Below are positions 8,584 through 16,973 of a DNA stretch of 64,000 nucleotides, in pieces. Each line of letters opens with the position of its first letter. The stretch's first letter is position 1. The notes under the pieces are model-generated. The model saw only the letters and a list, made by a program, of their open reading frames with translations. It ran no database searches and was not told where the DNA came from. The translations under genes were made by a program, and so were the position numbers. Source of the DNA: a virus; the IMG/VR virus record IMGVR_UViG_3300037091_000310, positions 20,664 to 84,663 of that record, one strand, 5' to 3'.

Positions 8584-9615
8584 ATGAAAATTGTTATTTA
8601 TAGCGATCTGCATTTGTACAATCATCATAGGCTTTTAGTGAATTCTGAAACGGCTTTAAACTTTTTGTCCTATATAAAGAAGTACGCTTTGGATAATTCA
8701 ATAAACACAATTATAAGCGCTGGTGATTTTTTTCACACTAAAGCAAAGGCTTACGCTCCGCATGTCGTGCAAGGCTGGCTGCGTGTGAAAGATATGTACA
8801 AATCTAAACTCAAACATTACATGATAGTCGGCAATCACGACATGGCTAATCCAGAAAATACAATGAACTCTATTTTGTTCTTGTATAGTGATTACGCTAA
8901 AATCATACCAGACTATTTTTGGTTGGATACTGAGAAGACTCGTATTCATATGCTCAGTTATTCAATTAGCCAATTCGACTTTGAAAATTTTGTTTTAGCT
9001 GAAGATAAACATAATGTATTGGTGGCTCATTTAGATATAGTTGGCTTTATGATGCCCAATGGCTTTAAGTCAAATACAGGTTATAAAGTTGAAGATTTCA
9101 AAATGTTTGATTTGGTCATATCTGGCCACTATCATAAATTTCAAACAAGAGACAACGTCATATACGTTGGAAGTCCCTATCAAACGAGTTTTGCAGAAAG
9201 AGAACAACCGCATGGCTTTTTAATTCTTGATACGGATACTGTTCAATGGGAATTTATAGAAAACCTGAGTGCACCAAAATACAAAGTAATTGAAGTCAGA
9301 AAAATAGAAGATATACCTCCATCTGAAATTAACGGCAATTTCGTAAAAGCTAAGATCCTTTCTAGAAACATAAGTAAAGATGAATTAAGAGATTACTTGT
9401 TTAAACTCGGAGCTATAAGCGCCGAAGTTATTCCTCCAGAAGATGTGAAGGAGATAGAAAAATATTATGATAAAGCTCTGGGCAACGATCCAATCGATGT
9501 AGCTTCAGCCTATCTGAAAAGTCTAACCGATTTACCTTTTGAAAATCAAGAGCTAATGAAAGCTTTTGCTAAAATAGCCGAAGTATCAAATAACATAACA
9601 GATTATGAAGTTTAA
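8584..9615 (+). CDS. Recombination nuclease subunit, T4 gp47 / SbcD (Mre11) family
   Basis: 343 aa. Calcineurin-type phosphoesterase with all metal motifs: SDLH (D8, H10), GDFFH (D48, H51), GNHD (N84, H85, D86), a VAHLD segment near 160 and SGHYHKF near 180. It is the nuclease of the SbcCD/gp46-gp47 complex, which resects DNA ends for recombination-dependent replication. The ATPase partner overlaps its stop codon by 11 bases. The start has no clear Shine-Dalgarno sequence; an AT-rich box with CATATTT lies 9-14 bases upstream. Confidence 0.93.
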   Translation: MKIVIYSDLHLYNHHRLLVNSETALNFLSYIKKYALDNSINTIISAGDFFHTKAKAYAPHVVQGWLRVKDMYKSKLKHYMIVGNHDMANPENTMNSILFLYSDYAKIIPDYFWLDTEKTRIHMLSYSISQFDFENFVLAEDKHNVLVAHLDIVGFMMPNGFKSNTGYKVEDFKMFDLVISGHYHKFQTRDNVIYVGSPYQTSFAEREQPHGFLILDTDTVQWEFIENLSAPKYKVIEVRKIEDIPPSEINGNFVKAKILSRNISKDELRDYLFKLGAISAEVIPPEDVKEIEKYYDKALGNDPIDVASAYLKSLTDLPFENQELMKAFAKIAEVSNNITDYEV

Positions 9616-11422
9616 TTACGTCAAATTTAAAAACTTTCTAAGTTTTGGCGATTATCTTTGTGTGATTGATTTATCACAACCAGGTCTTACATTAATTACT
9701 GGCGACAATCAAAAAGATGGTGGTAGTAATGGAAGTGGTAAATCTACTGCAATCGTAGACTCTATCACTTACGCTTTATTTGGTAAGACTACTAAAAAGC
9801 TAAAAGCTGAAGCTGTCGTAAATAATAAAATCAAGAAAAATTGCTATGTGGAACTAGGCTTTGAAATAAATCAAAAATTCTATGTCATACGCCGATGGAG
9901 AGCCCACGAAGAATTTGGCAATAAACTTACATTAGAAGAAGATGAAGTAGATATTTCTAAAGACAAGATGCCAGATACTCAAGATCTAATTGAGTCAATT
10001 ATACTAATCGACTTTAAGCCCTTCGTACAATCTATTGTTTTAAGCCAAGAAAATATAGAAAACTTTGCTAGCGCTGAGCCGCTTGAAAGAAAAAAGATTG
10101 TAGAAAATTTATTGATGTTTGGATTCATTACTCAATATCACAAAGGCACGAAAGAAATATTACGCAAGATCAATCCACAACTTGAACTCTTACAAGGCTT
10201 TTATGTTGACAAGAAAGCAACTATCAAAACACTCACCGACAATCTACTCAAATATATAGAGAAGTGGGAAAATGAAATAAAGTCTAAGCGGTCTAGAATA
10301 GAATTGCTACAAGAACAAATAGATCAATGGAAACATATTGATGTGGATAAAGAACTAAAAACTTTACAAGAGAGAACTCAGAAAATACGAATTAAAGATG
10401 AACTGGCAACAAAAAAAGAACACCTTGATGACAATATTTTTAGGACCAAAGATTATAAGAAGCAACTTGATAAAAAACTAAAAGAGAAAGAGAAAGAAAT
10501 AGCTGCGGCCAATAAAAACCCCGAAGCGTGTCCAGTTTGTGGCTCTGACATTAAAAAGAGTGTATTGAAAGAATACTTGGCTAAGAAACAAAAAGAATTA
10601 GATAATCTACGATCTGACTTAAAGTCCCAAGAGCATTACTTACAAGAAAACATAGACGTGCTAGAAACTACTAAACAGGAACTAGAAATTAAGACGGCTG
10701 AAATAGATCAGCTAAATATTTTACTTACTACCCGCTTATCAGAAGTTGAAGTAGCTAACATAAAACAAACTATAATTAAAGCTGAATCAGAAATTGGTAT
10801 TTTAGGCGGCCAAATTGAAGGTGACATAGAACTTGACGAATACATAAAAAATACTCAAGTGGCAATTGAGGGCATTAAGAAAGAAGCCAAAGATATCAGG
10901 CTCAAGATGAAGAGATTAGAACACGATGCGCATTTATTTGAGTGGTGGAAAGAAGCTTTGAGTAATTCGCCGAGCTCTATGAAAACGTTCAGCGTCAATC
11001 AAATTTTGATATCTCTTAATAAATACATCAACTATTATTTGAACTTTTTTGGTTTCAATATAACCTATTCTCTCAGTGCAGAATTGAATGATACAATTAC
11101 TAAAGACGGCGAAGAAATACCCTTCGGAGCTTTAAGTGGAGGTGAAAAGAGATCGGTAGAAATTAGTTTAGTATTTGCCCTTTATGAAATCGTGCGGATA
11201 AGATTACCCGACAATATAAATATCATTGTTCTAGATGAACTATTGTCAAGGTATTTAGATGAAGTAAGAATCACTGATGCGCTGGGAATACTAAACGAAT
11301 TAGAAGAAAGACAGTTAAGTATATTTGTGATTGATCACAAAAATCTAATAAAGGAAAGTTTGAACTGTAAAACCATAAATATCACTAAGGGGAAAAATGG
11401 CTTTTCAACGCTCGAACAATAA
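9605..11422 (+). CDS. Recombination nuclease ATPase subunit, T4 gp46 / SbcC (Rad50) family
   Basis: 605 aa. Walker A GSNGSGKS at 40-47, long coiled coils on both sides of a zinc hook CPVCGSD (C309, C312), ABC signature LSGGEKRS near 510 and Walker B NIIVLDELLS near 540. This is the typical Rad50/SbcC architecture at the shorter phage length. It binds and tethers DNA ends and drives the gp47-like nuclease, whose gene overlaps its start (ATG 9605 inside ATTATGAAGTTTAA). Confidence 0.95.
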   Translation: MKFNYVKFKNFLSFGDYLCVIDLSQPGLTLITGDNQKDGGSNGSGKSTAIVDSITYALFGKTTKKLKAEAVVNNKIKKNCYVELGFEINQKFYVIRRWRAHEEFGNKLTLEEDEVDISKDKMPDTQDLIESIILIDFKPFVQSIVLSQENIENFASAEPLERKKIVENLLMFGFITQYHKGTKEILRKINPQLELLQGFYVDKKATIKTLTDNLLKYIEKWENEIKSKRSRIELLQEQIDQWKHIDVDKELKTLQERTQKIRIKDELATKKEHLDDNIFRTKDYKKQLDKKLKEKEKEIAAANKNPEACPVCGSDIKKSVLKEYLAKKQKELDNLRSDLKSQEHYLQENIDVLETTKQELEIKTAEIDQLNILLTTRLSEVEVANIKQTIIKAESEIGILGGQIEGDIELDEYIKNTQVAIEGIKKEAKDIRLKMKRLEHDAHLFEWWKEALSNSPSSMKTFSVNQILISLNKYINYYLNFFGFNITYSLSAELNDTITKDGEEIPFGALSGGEKRSVEISLVFALYEIVRIRLPDNINIIVLDELLSRYLDEVRITDALGILNELEERQLSIFVIDHKNLIKESLNCKTINITKGKNGFSTLEQ

Positions 11423-11428
11423 TATACT

Positions 11429-11932
11429 ATGATCTGGAGTAAAGATAACTATATGAGCACAGAAAAAAACCCCATCAGCAAGACATGCGTCATTAATGAC
11501 CCGCTGATTAATACTGTTCAGAATTTGCTATCCACTGGATGGCGCAAGAAAGAGGATCGTGTTTTCTACAAAGGTAGGAACACTTATATTATAGAGTTGA
11601 ATGGTAATTACCATCCAATGTGGGGAATTGAGATCACACCCATTAATGATGGTTTTGATCCAAACGATTGGAAGCTGCGAAAAGATTTAAACAGCCTAAA
11701 GAACTTGGGCCACGTTACCGACAAGAGGCTTTATCTTAACGACGGCAACAAAGAAGAAATATCACATATGATTGCTGCATTACAACAGAATCGTTTTAAT
11801 TTAATCTACGACAATTCCTATGTAGTATTTAGAGCAGCGCCTAATCGTGTGAGAATCTTTAAAATTGCCGCTACGATGGATTTAGTCGAACAGCCAGACG
11901 GCTGGTATGTTGGAGAGAAAAAGATATTATGA
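11429..11932 (+). CDS. Hypothetical protein in recombination cluster (167 aa)
   Basis: First ATG at 11429 lacks a Shine-Dalgarno sequence; an in-frame ATG at 11453 (GGAG 13 bases upstream) would give 159 aa starting MSTEKNPISKT. Mixed alpha/beta composition with several Trp and Tyr. No family recognised. It is in the replication/recombination gene block. Confidence 0.65.
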   Translation: MIWSKDNYMSTEKNPISKTCVINDPLINTVQNLLSTGWRKKEDRVFYKGRNTYIIELNGNYHPMWGIEITPINDGFDPNDWKLRKDLNSLKNLGHVTDKRLYLNDGNKEEISHMIAALQQNRFNLIYDNSYVVFRAAPNRVRIFKIAATMDLVEQPDGWYVGEKKIL

Positions 11933-11944
11933 AGATAGGAAAAT

Positions 11945-12130
11945 ATGTGGGACGAAGTTTCTGTTTGGGAAAATGAGGGTGGTTTTAATCGCGAGATTGA
12001 AAATCATGGCTCGAAAGAATTAAAAAAGCTTCTAAAAACATTTGAAAAAATGACACCAGAAGAATATAGAATTTTGCATCAAAAAGCTTGTGAGCTCGAA
12101 AAAGAGGACCCGAGTCCAAAAATAATATGA
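11945..12130 (+). CDS. Small acidic hypothetical protein (61 aa)
   Basis: ATG at 11945 with AGGA about 7 bases upstream. Largely helical and charged (KELKKLLKTFEKM). The end overlaps the next start by 4 bases (ATGA at 12127). Confidence 0.6.
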   Translation: MWDEVSVWENEGGFNREIENHGSKELKKLLKTFEKMTPEEYRILHQKACELEKEDPSPKII

Positions 12131-12537
12131 ATCTAAAAATAGGATCCCGTATATTTCTAAAGAAAGCATTCATTGAAAGAATAGTTAAAACCGGCGATAT
12201 GTCTGGTAGCTCGTTGGCATTTGGCATAGTGGCAATCACAGATTATGCCATAAACTTAAAGAATTTACGAACTGGAAAGCTATACACTATTCCTCTAAGT
12301 GAAATGCAAGGCAACGTAGATGAGTCAGCTGACTTACAACAACCACGACCAATAGCGACTCCAAAAGAAAAGACTGAAGTAGTAACACTAAATTCGACAA
12401 TCAAAATTGAAACACCAACAAAGCCAAAGAAAGATTTTACATATGAAGCTACTGCTACTTTACATTTTCCTGCCGCTACTGCAAATGTCGTTATATTAAA
12501 GACCGGCGACCCATTTGCCTATTTATATGAGAGCTAA
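12127..12537 (+). CDS. Hypothetical protein (136 aa)
   Basis: Coupled start (ATGA) with the preceding gene. The N-terminal 65 residues form a predicted small beta-barrel-like segment (GSRIFLKKAFIERIV ... LRTGKLYTIPLSEM); a Pro/Thr/Lys linker and a beta-rich tail follow. It lies just before the UvsX gene; role unknown. Confidence 0.6.
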   Translation: MNLKIGSRIFLKKAFIERIVKTGDMSGSSLAFGIVAITDYAINLKNLRTGKLYTIPLSEMQGNVDESADLQQPRPIATPKEKTEVVTLNSTIKIETPTKPKKDFTYEATATLHFPAATANVVILKTGDPFAYLYES

Positions 12538-12555
12538 GACAAACAGCATATATCA

Positions 12556-12564
12556 TACAATATA
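12556..12564 (+). promoter_or_regulatory. Candidate phage promoter, TACAATATA box before uvsX
   Basis: TACAATATA at 12556-12564, in the sequence GCATATATCATACAATATATTAG. The same TAYAATATA box occurs in the gaps at 16963, 23828 and 52394. It lies 42 bases upstream of the uvsX start, which has its own AAGGAG. Confidence 0.45.
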
Positions 12565-12605
12565 TTAGTGTGATTAAAGCATTAAAAACGTAAGGAGTAA
12601 AAACA

Positions 12606-13718
12606 ATGGATAGAGAATTAAGTGTTCTAGAGAAAAGTTTGTTAGGAAACATCAACAAAAAGTTTGGCAAAGACATGGAACTAATGGTTCAGCTCACCGA
12701 TGATGCCATCTACGGTAAACCAAGAGGTTGGGTAGACACTGGCATTTACGCATTAAATTGGTTAATATCTGGTGACTTTAATGGCGGTTATCCGGGTGGA
12801 CGAATTACCGAAATGGCTGGCGATCCAAGCACAGGCAAATCATTGCTTTGTGAAATGGCCATCAAAGATAAGGATTTAGGACTCGTAATTTATTTTGATA
12901 CAGAGACTGCTATAGATAAAGACTTCTTAAAATTCTTAGGTGTAGATAATTCTAAAATTCTTTATCAACCAATCGACACAGTAGAACAATTAATTAGAGT
13001 ATGTCAAGAAGTGTTAGATACTGTTGTAGCTAATAACCAGACTGAAAAGAAAATTTTAATGATCATTGATTCGATAGCTCTAGCTTCCACCGAAAAAGAA
13101 ATGGATCCTGAAGGTGGGCAAGACATGGGCTATAAGGCCAGAATGCTCAGAAAGTTCTTCAGAGTATATGCTCGCAAGATTGAGAAATATAACATCGCTT
13201 TATTAGCCACTAACCATTACACTCAGAAAGTAGGCCAGAGTTATGGTCCAAGTAAGGTTACAACGGGCGGTAGTGGGCTGCTATATGCCGCTAGCGTGCG
13301 ACTAGATCTTAAGGTGGTAGAACTTGAAATCGATAAGAAGCTTGAATCATTAGGCGCTAGTTCTGTAATGATCCAAGCAAAAACTGAAAAAAATAGATGC
13401 TTTTCGCCTAAACGTAAAGTCAATTTCATGCTAGATTTTGAGAAGGGTGTCAATAGATATAGCGGCTTATTTAAGATTTTGCAAGATTACAAACTAGCCA
13501 CAAAAGGGGGCGCTTGGTGCAAATTGGGATTCGAAGTAGACCCAGAAATACCTGAAAAATTCTTTGAGAAAGACTTTCCTGGTATTGTAGAAAAATACAA
13601 CTTGCTACCAATAATTCAAAGCAATCTACAACAAGTTATAAGCAAAGACATTGATACAGAAGATCTTGAAATAGAAGCAATGGAAGAAGTGACTGCCAAA
13701 GAGTCAGATGGAGAGTAA
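12606..13718 (+). CDS. uvsX: UvsX-like recombinase (RecA family)
   Basis: 370 aa, close to T4 UvsX (391 aa). Walker A GDPSTGKS at 72-79, then YFDTETAID (the acidic strand after Walker A) and Walker B KILMIIDSIAL near 150. ATNHYTQKVG and the VTTGGSGLLYAASVR segment correspond to the DNA-binding loops of UvsX/RecA. It forms filaments on ssDNA and drives strand invasion for recombination-dependent replication and repair, together with the gp46/47-like pair upstream and UvsW downstream. AAGGAG RBS. Highly acidic C-terminal tail (EDLEIEAMEEV...). Confidence 0.95.
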   Translation: MDRELSVLEKSLLGNINKKFGKDMELMVQLTDDAIYGKPRGWVDTGIYALNWLISGDFNGGYPGGRITEMAGDPSTGKSLLCEMAIKDKDLGLVIYFDTETAIDKDFLKFLGVDNSKILYQPIDTVEQLIRVCQEVLDTVVANNQTEKKILMIIDSIALASTEKEMDPEGGQDMGYKARMLRKFFRVYARKIEKYNIALLATNHYTQKVGQSYGPSKVTTGGSGLLYAASVRLDLKVVELEIDKKLESLGASSVMIQAKTEKNRCFSPKRKVNFMLDFEKGVNRYSGLFKILQDYKLATKGGAWCKLGFEVDPEIPEKFFEKDFPGIVEKYNLLPIIQSNLQQVISKDIDTEDLEIEAMEEVTAKESDGE

Positions 13719-13729
13719 GGAGAAATTAA

Positions 13730-14137
13730 ATGCCTAATGAATATGAGGCTAAAATACGAAACACCGCCGATACTATAAGATCGTTAAGGGAGAATTCAGG
13801 AGCAACTTCAAGCACATTTATGTTTGCCGTCTTGGCAACTTTATTAGCTAAGAATAAGATTTCCGATAAAGACCTCGACGTTATATTTGATGTAGAGAAG
13901 TTTCAAACTCGTAACACCTTAAAGAGTTATTACGAACAAGGCCAGGGTGACCCACATTTCGAAATGAAAAGTGAGCAAGAATTAATCGATGTTCAAAATG
14001 TTTGTGATGCACAAGTAGACGAATACAATAAGTTTGTCAAACAAGTTGCTTCGCAAATAAAAACTAAAAGACAGAAAAGGAAAGACGGAACTATCCCCGG
14101 CAAAGATGAAGACGAGGATGAAGACGAAGATGAATGA
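13730..14137 (+). CDS. Hypothetical protein with acidic DEDE tail, between uvsX and uvsW (135 aa)
   Basis: AAGGAG RBS, ATG 13730. The first 95 residues are helical; then a strongly basic patch (KTKRQKRK) precedes a C-terminal run of alternating D/E (about 10 acidic residues). Such acidic tails are known in ssDNA-binding proteins and their partners. The position between uvsX and uvsW invites comparison with T4 UvsY, but I see no sequence match, so it stays unassigned. Confidence 0.65.
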   Translation: MPNEYEAKIRNTADTIRSLRENSGATSSTFMFAVLATLLAKNKISDKDLDVIFDVEKFQTRNTLKSYYEQGQGDPHFEMKSEQELIDVQNVCDAQVDEYNKFVKQVASQIKTKRQKRKDGTIPGKDEDEDEDEDE

Positions 14138-14387
14138 GCCATATAAACCAATCGAAGATTTAAAAGACGATTGGGACTTTGTAAAATCAGATGAAGAAAT
14201 CATAGCTCGTTATGGACAAGAAACCTATGATCTAATAAAAAAAGTGGCCGAGTCTAGCGAGAAAAGAATTGCACTTAGATTGAAAAGATCTAAGACGCTT
14301 TGGGGTCGATATCTCAATTGGCGAACTGATCGCCAAGAAAGAAAAGCGGCAGTCAACTTCATCATGTATGGACCGGGTGGCGATTAA
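14130..14387 (+). CDS. Hypothetical protein (85 aa)
   Basis: In-frame ATGs at 14106, 14118 and 14130; the first two lie inside the repetitive GATGAAGACGAG acid-tail code of the upstream gene, so I prefer 14130 (MNEPYKPIEDL), an 8-base overlap. Helical, with a basic C-terminal half (LKRSKTLWGRYLNWRTDRQERK) that could bind nucleic acid. Confidence 0.55.
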   Translation: MNEPYKPIEDLKDDWDFVKSDEEIIARYGQETYDLIKKVAESSEKRIALRLKRSKTLWGRYLNWRTDRQERKAAVNFIMYGPGGD

Positions 14388-14403
14388 AAATAAGGAGAAA
14401 ACA

Positions 14404-14679
14404 ATGACATTCAAAAAATTCAAGTACACAAAGAAAAGCGACAATGAAACTAAGGACTATTTTGTTCTAGTATTAGATGAAAATAAAAACCCTAAACATT
14501 TTGGTGGTATTGAGTTAGGATTGCTAGATGATAAAGAAATATCACAACTGATTACAATTCAAAGTAAATATGAAGAGGCCGTAAAGCCTTTTGTAAGTAA
14601 GGCCTATAGACTTTTCATAGAAGAGAACATTAATGACGTCCGTACTGACAGTGAAGACGAACTTCTTGATTCTAAGTAG
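14404..14679 (+). CDS. Hypothetical protein (91 aa)
   Basis: Start chosen at 14404, which has AAGGAG 6 bases upstream; an in-frame ATG at 14368 lies within the previous gene and has no RBS. Starts FKKFKYTKKSDNETKDYFVLV and ends with an acidic segment. Its 3' end overlaps the helicase start by 47 bases. Unknown role in the recombination block. Confidence 0.6.
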   Translation: MTFKKFKYTKKSDNETKDYFVLVLDENKNPKHFGGIELGLLDDKEISQLITIQSKYEEAVKPFVSKAYRLFIEENINDVRTDSEDELLDSK

Positions 14680-16012
14680 CGAAGACACAGATCTTTTAGA
14701 AAATATATACGATACACTTAGTTTTGCCGACACCTCTAAAGCTTTCTATAATGGAGTCTTTAATAAAGATCGAATAACACAAGTACGTTTTTCAAAGTAT
14801 GTAGAGGGATTAGGCTTACCAAGTTTAAGGATTCCCATAGGCTTTCTTGATTTTATTCAGAGTGTGCTTAAAGGTTATAGCCACACTGTAGTTGATGATA
14901 GAAAGCCTATAAAAGAAATCGAAGTAGACGACATAGAAAATCTAGAAGGCATAGAATTAGTAGAACATCAAATAGGTGCAATCTATAAAGCTTTAGGTAG
15001 AAGACGAGGAATTGTACGAGCTCCCACTGCTTCAGGTAAAACAGAAATATTTTTAGCCATACTTAACATGCTTGAAGAACCCTCTTTAGTTTTATTTAAC
15101 CGTGAACAGCTTGCTAAACAAACGGTAGATAGAGCTGCAGAGCGTGGCCTAGATGTAGGCTTAGTTCAAGGTCCAAATGTTTTAGAAAAAAATATTACGA
15201 TGGCCACAGTACAGAGCATACACAAACTCAAGAACATACACAAATATAAAAACCTTGTATTAGATGAAGTACATAACTGTGGATCTAAATCATATCAAAA
15301 AGTTTTGAAGTTAGCTCATTGGGAAAGAGTGTATGGATTTAGTGCTACACCCGTCGATCCTAAAAAAATGAATTTGAGATCTGCTAAATTAATTGCCTAT
15401 GTGGGACCTATAATTTATGACGTCAGTGCTAAAGAATTAATGGAAGCCGAGATTATAGCTAAACCAAAAATCTTTATGCTGCCTGTAAACGAACCAGACG
15501 ATCTTGAAGACTGTAATTATAGAGAAGCTGAGATGTTGGGTTTGATCTATAACACTTACCGAAACAATCTGATCAAAGACTTGGCTGAAAAACATAAAGA
15601 AGATAAGGTATTGATTTTGACTAAATATATCGACCAGGGGCAAGAAATAGCTAAGTTGATACCTGATGCTGAATTTATATGGCACGAAGTATCAGTCGCA
15701 GAGAGATTAAAAGCAGTCGCAAGATTTGAGAGCGGCGAGCTCAAGATATTAATAGCTTCCCGTATCCTTGATGAAGGCATAGATATTAAAGAATTCAAAG
15801 TTCTAATAATAGCCAGTGCAGGTATTAGCTTTATAAAAACTATCCAGAGATTAGGACGCGGCTTAAGAGTTACTGAAGATAAAAAGAATATAACAGTCTA
15901 TGATTTTATGGACAACACCAGCCCCAAATTACTTAAACATTCCCGTGCGAGAAAAAAGACTTACAAAATGTTTGGTTATGATGACATAACTGTAGTGGAG
16001 AAAATAGCATGA
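14633..16012 (+). CDS. uvsW: UvsW-like DNA/RNA helicase (superfamily 2)
   Basis: 459 aa. SF2 motifs in order: motif I APTASGKTE (about 131-139), motif II LDEVHN (about 210), motif III FSATP, and the C-terminal lobe ILTKYIDQGQEIAKLI, IASRILDEGIDIKEF and IQRLGRGLR (motif VI). T4 UvsW unwinds R-loops and branched recombination intermediates and helps switch from origin- to recombination-dependent replication. It lies downstream of uvsX as part of the same block. Confidence 0.9.
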   Translation: MTSVLTVKTNFLILSSEDTDLLENIYDTLSFADTSKAFYNGVFNKDRITQVRFSKYVEGLGLPSLRIPIGFLDFIQSVLKGYSHTVVDDRKPIKEIEVDDIENLEGIELVEHQIGAIYKALGRRRGIVRAPTASGKTEIFLAILNMLEEPSLVLFNREQLAKQTVDRAAERGLDVGLVQGPNVLEKNITMATVQSIHKLKNIHKYKNLVLDEVHNCGSKSYQKVLKLAHWERVYGFSATPVDPKKMNLRSAKLIAYVGPIIYDVSAKELMEAEIIAKPKIFMLPVNEPDDLEDCNYREAEMLGLIYNTYRNNLIKDLAEKHKEDKVLILTKYIDQGQEIAKLIPDAEFIWHEVSVAERLKAVARFESGELKILIASRILDEGIDIKEFKVLIIASAGISFIKTIQRLGRGLRVTEDKKNITVYDFMDNTSPKLLKHSRARKKTYKMFGYDDITVVEKIA

Positions 16013-16185
16013 TAGAAATACACGATGAAAAATTTATCGCTGAAGGAATAGACGACGCCTCTTATTTTATTGAGAAATATAAAGTGACTGGCGACGCTAT
16101 AAATTTAGATAAAGCTGCTCTTTTATTGAAGAGTGTAAAAGTTTATCTAACCGCAAAGAAGAGCGTTCTCAACTATGAAATATGA
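16009..16185 (+). CDS. Small hypothetical protein (58 aa)
   Basis: ATGA overlap with the helicase stop at 16009-16012. Acidic N-terminus and a helical KAALLLKSVKVYLTAKK segment. Unknown. Confidence 0.5.
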   Translation: MIEIHDEKFIAEGIDDASYFIEKYKVTGDAINLDKAALLLKSVKVYLTAKKSVLNYEI

Positions 16186-16303
16186 AAACCCTTATCCAAT
16201 CGAGAGTGTTACAGTCGAATTTGTAGCAATACAACATGGCTGGAAAAATTATATCTGGAGTGTATTGTATCAAAGAGAACCAAAATATAGGAGAGGAAAC
16301 TAG
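16175..16303 (+). CDS. Small hypothetical protein (42 aa)
   Basis: ATG at 16175 overlaps the end of the previous gene by 11 bases. Trp/Tyr-rich peptide starting MKYENPYPIESV. It ends two bases before the FmdB-like start; the GGAG inside its last codons serves as the next RBS. Confidence 0.45.
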   Translation: MKYENPYPIESVTVEFVAIQHGWKNYIWSVLYQREPKYRRGN

Positions 16304-16305
16304 AG

Positions 16306-16569
16306 ATGCCTTTATACGAATATGATTGTCCAAAATGTAAAACTAGAACAGATCACTTACATGGTTATAATAAGAAACCAAAACTAAAATGTCCAGAATG
16401 CGGTACGCTATTAGCGAAAAGATTTTCACTTACGTCATCTATAATAATTAAACAATCATTTAAAGCCGTTTCGAATCCCAGATGGTTAGACAAAAAAATA
16501 GAGAAGATAAGAGCCAATCCAGACTTAGACCCATACAAGAAACATAGGGATAAGGACACACCCTTATAA
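16306..16569 (+). CDS. FmdB-like zinc-ribbon protein (87 aa)
   Basis: Begins MPLYEYDCPKC, the hallmark of the FmdB/CxxC regulatory zinc-ribbon family, with the second pair CPECGT near residue 30. The C-terminal half is basic. Phages often carry such proteins near replication or late-transcription genes; a transcription-regulator role is only a guess. RBS GGAG. Confidence 0.75.
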   Translation: MPLYEYDCPKCKTRTDHLHGYNKKPKLKCPECGTLLAKRFSLTSSIIIKQSFKAVSNPRWLDKKIEKIRANPDLDPYKKHRDKDTPL

Positions 16570-16580
16570 GGAGCCTTTCT

Positions 16581-16808
16581 ATGGAACACAGAATATTAGT
16601 AGATGATGTTTTATACATCGTAGAAGATAATAAAATAGAAAAACTAAAAACATGGTTAACTAAAAATGGCCTAGAGGCAGGCCAAGTCAAAAGCGACTTA
16701 GATGTTGAAGATATAGTTTATGAGTTTGAAGCAACCGAACCGGTTTCTAGTAAGTTACCGGTCGAAGATAAAACCCCCAGGAGGAGAAGTAAGAAAAATG
16801 AAGATTAA
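16581..16808 (+). CDS. Small hypothetical protein (75 aa)
   Basis: RBS AAGGAG. Starts MEHRILVDDVLYIVED and ends with a basic PRRRSKKNED tail. Overlaps the next start by 11 bases. Unknown. Confidence 0.55.
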   Translation: MEHRILVDDVLYIVEDNKIEKLKTWLTKNGLEAGQVKSDLDVEDIVYEFEATEPVSSKLPVEDKTPRRRSKKNED

Positions 16809-16944
16809 TCTCAAGAATTTCGATGAAACAGATTTACTTGAGCTGAATGATGAAGCAATCGAGCAACTAAAAGATCAAGACTATAAAGAGACACAAAAAA
16901 AGAAAATGAATAGGAATACGAAACATATCGGTAGATCTAAATAA
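16798..16944 (+). CDS. Small hypothetical protein (48 aa)
   Basis: ATG at 16798 with AGGAGGAG 8-15 bases upstream, a very strong ribosome-binding site. MKINLKNFDETDLLELND then a basic tail (KKKMNRNTKHIGRSK). Unknown. Confidence 0.5.
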   Translation: MKINLKNFDETDLLELNDEAIEQLKDQDYKETQKKKMNRNTKHIGRSK

Positions 16945-16962
16945 CTTCCCACCATTGCATAT

Positions 16963-16971
16963 TATAATATA
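16963..16971 (+). promoter_or_regulatory. Candidate promoter abutting the primase start
   Basis: TATAATATA at 16963-16971, only 3 bases before the primase ATG, which has no Shine-Dalgarno sequence. If TATAAT is a -10 box, transcription would start at or next to the ATG (leaderless mRNA). No clear -35 box. Confidence 0.45.
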
Positions 16972-16973
16972 TA

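Noticed and set aside
13730-14137. UvsY (recombination mediator)
   Set aside because: Position and size fit, but I see no sequence similarity to T4 UvsY; the acidic tail is unlike it.
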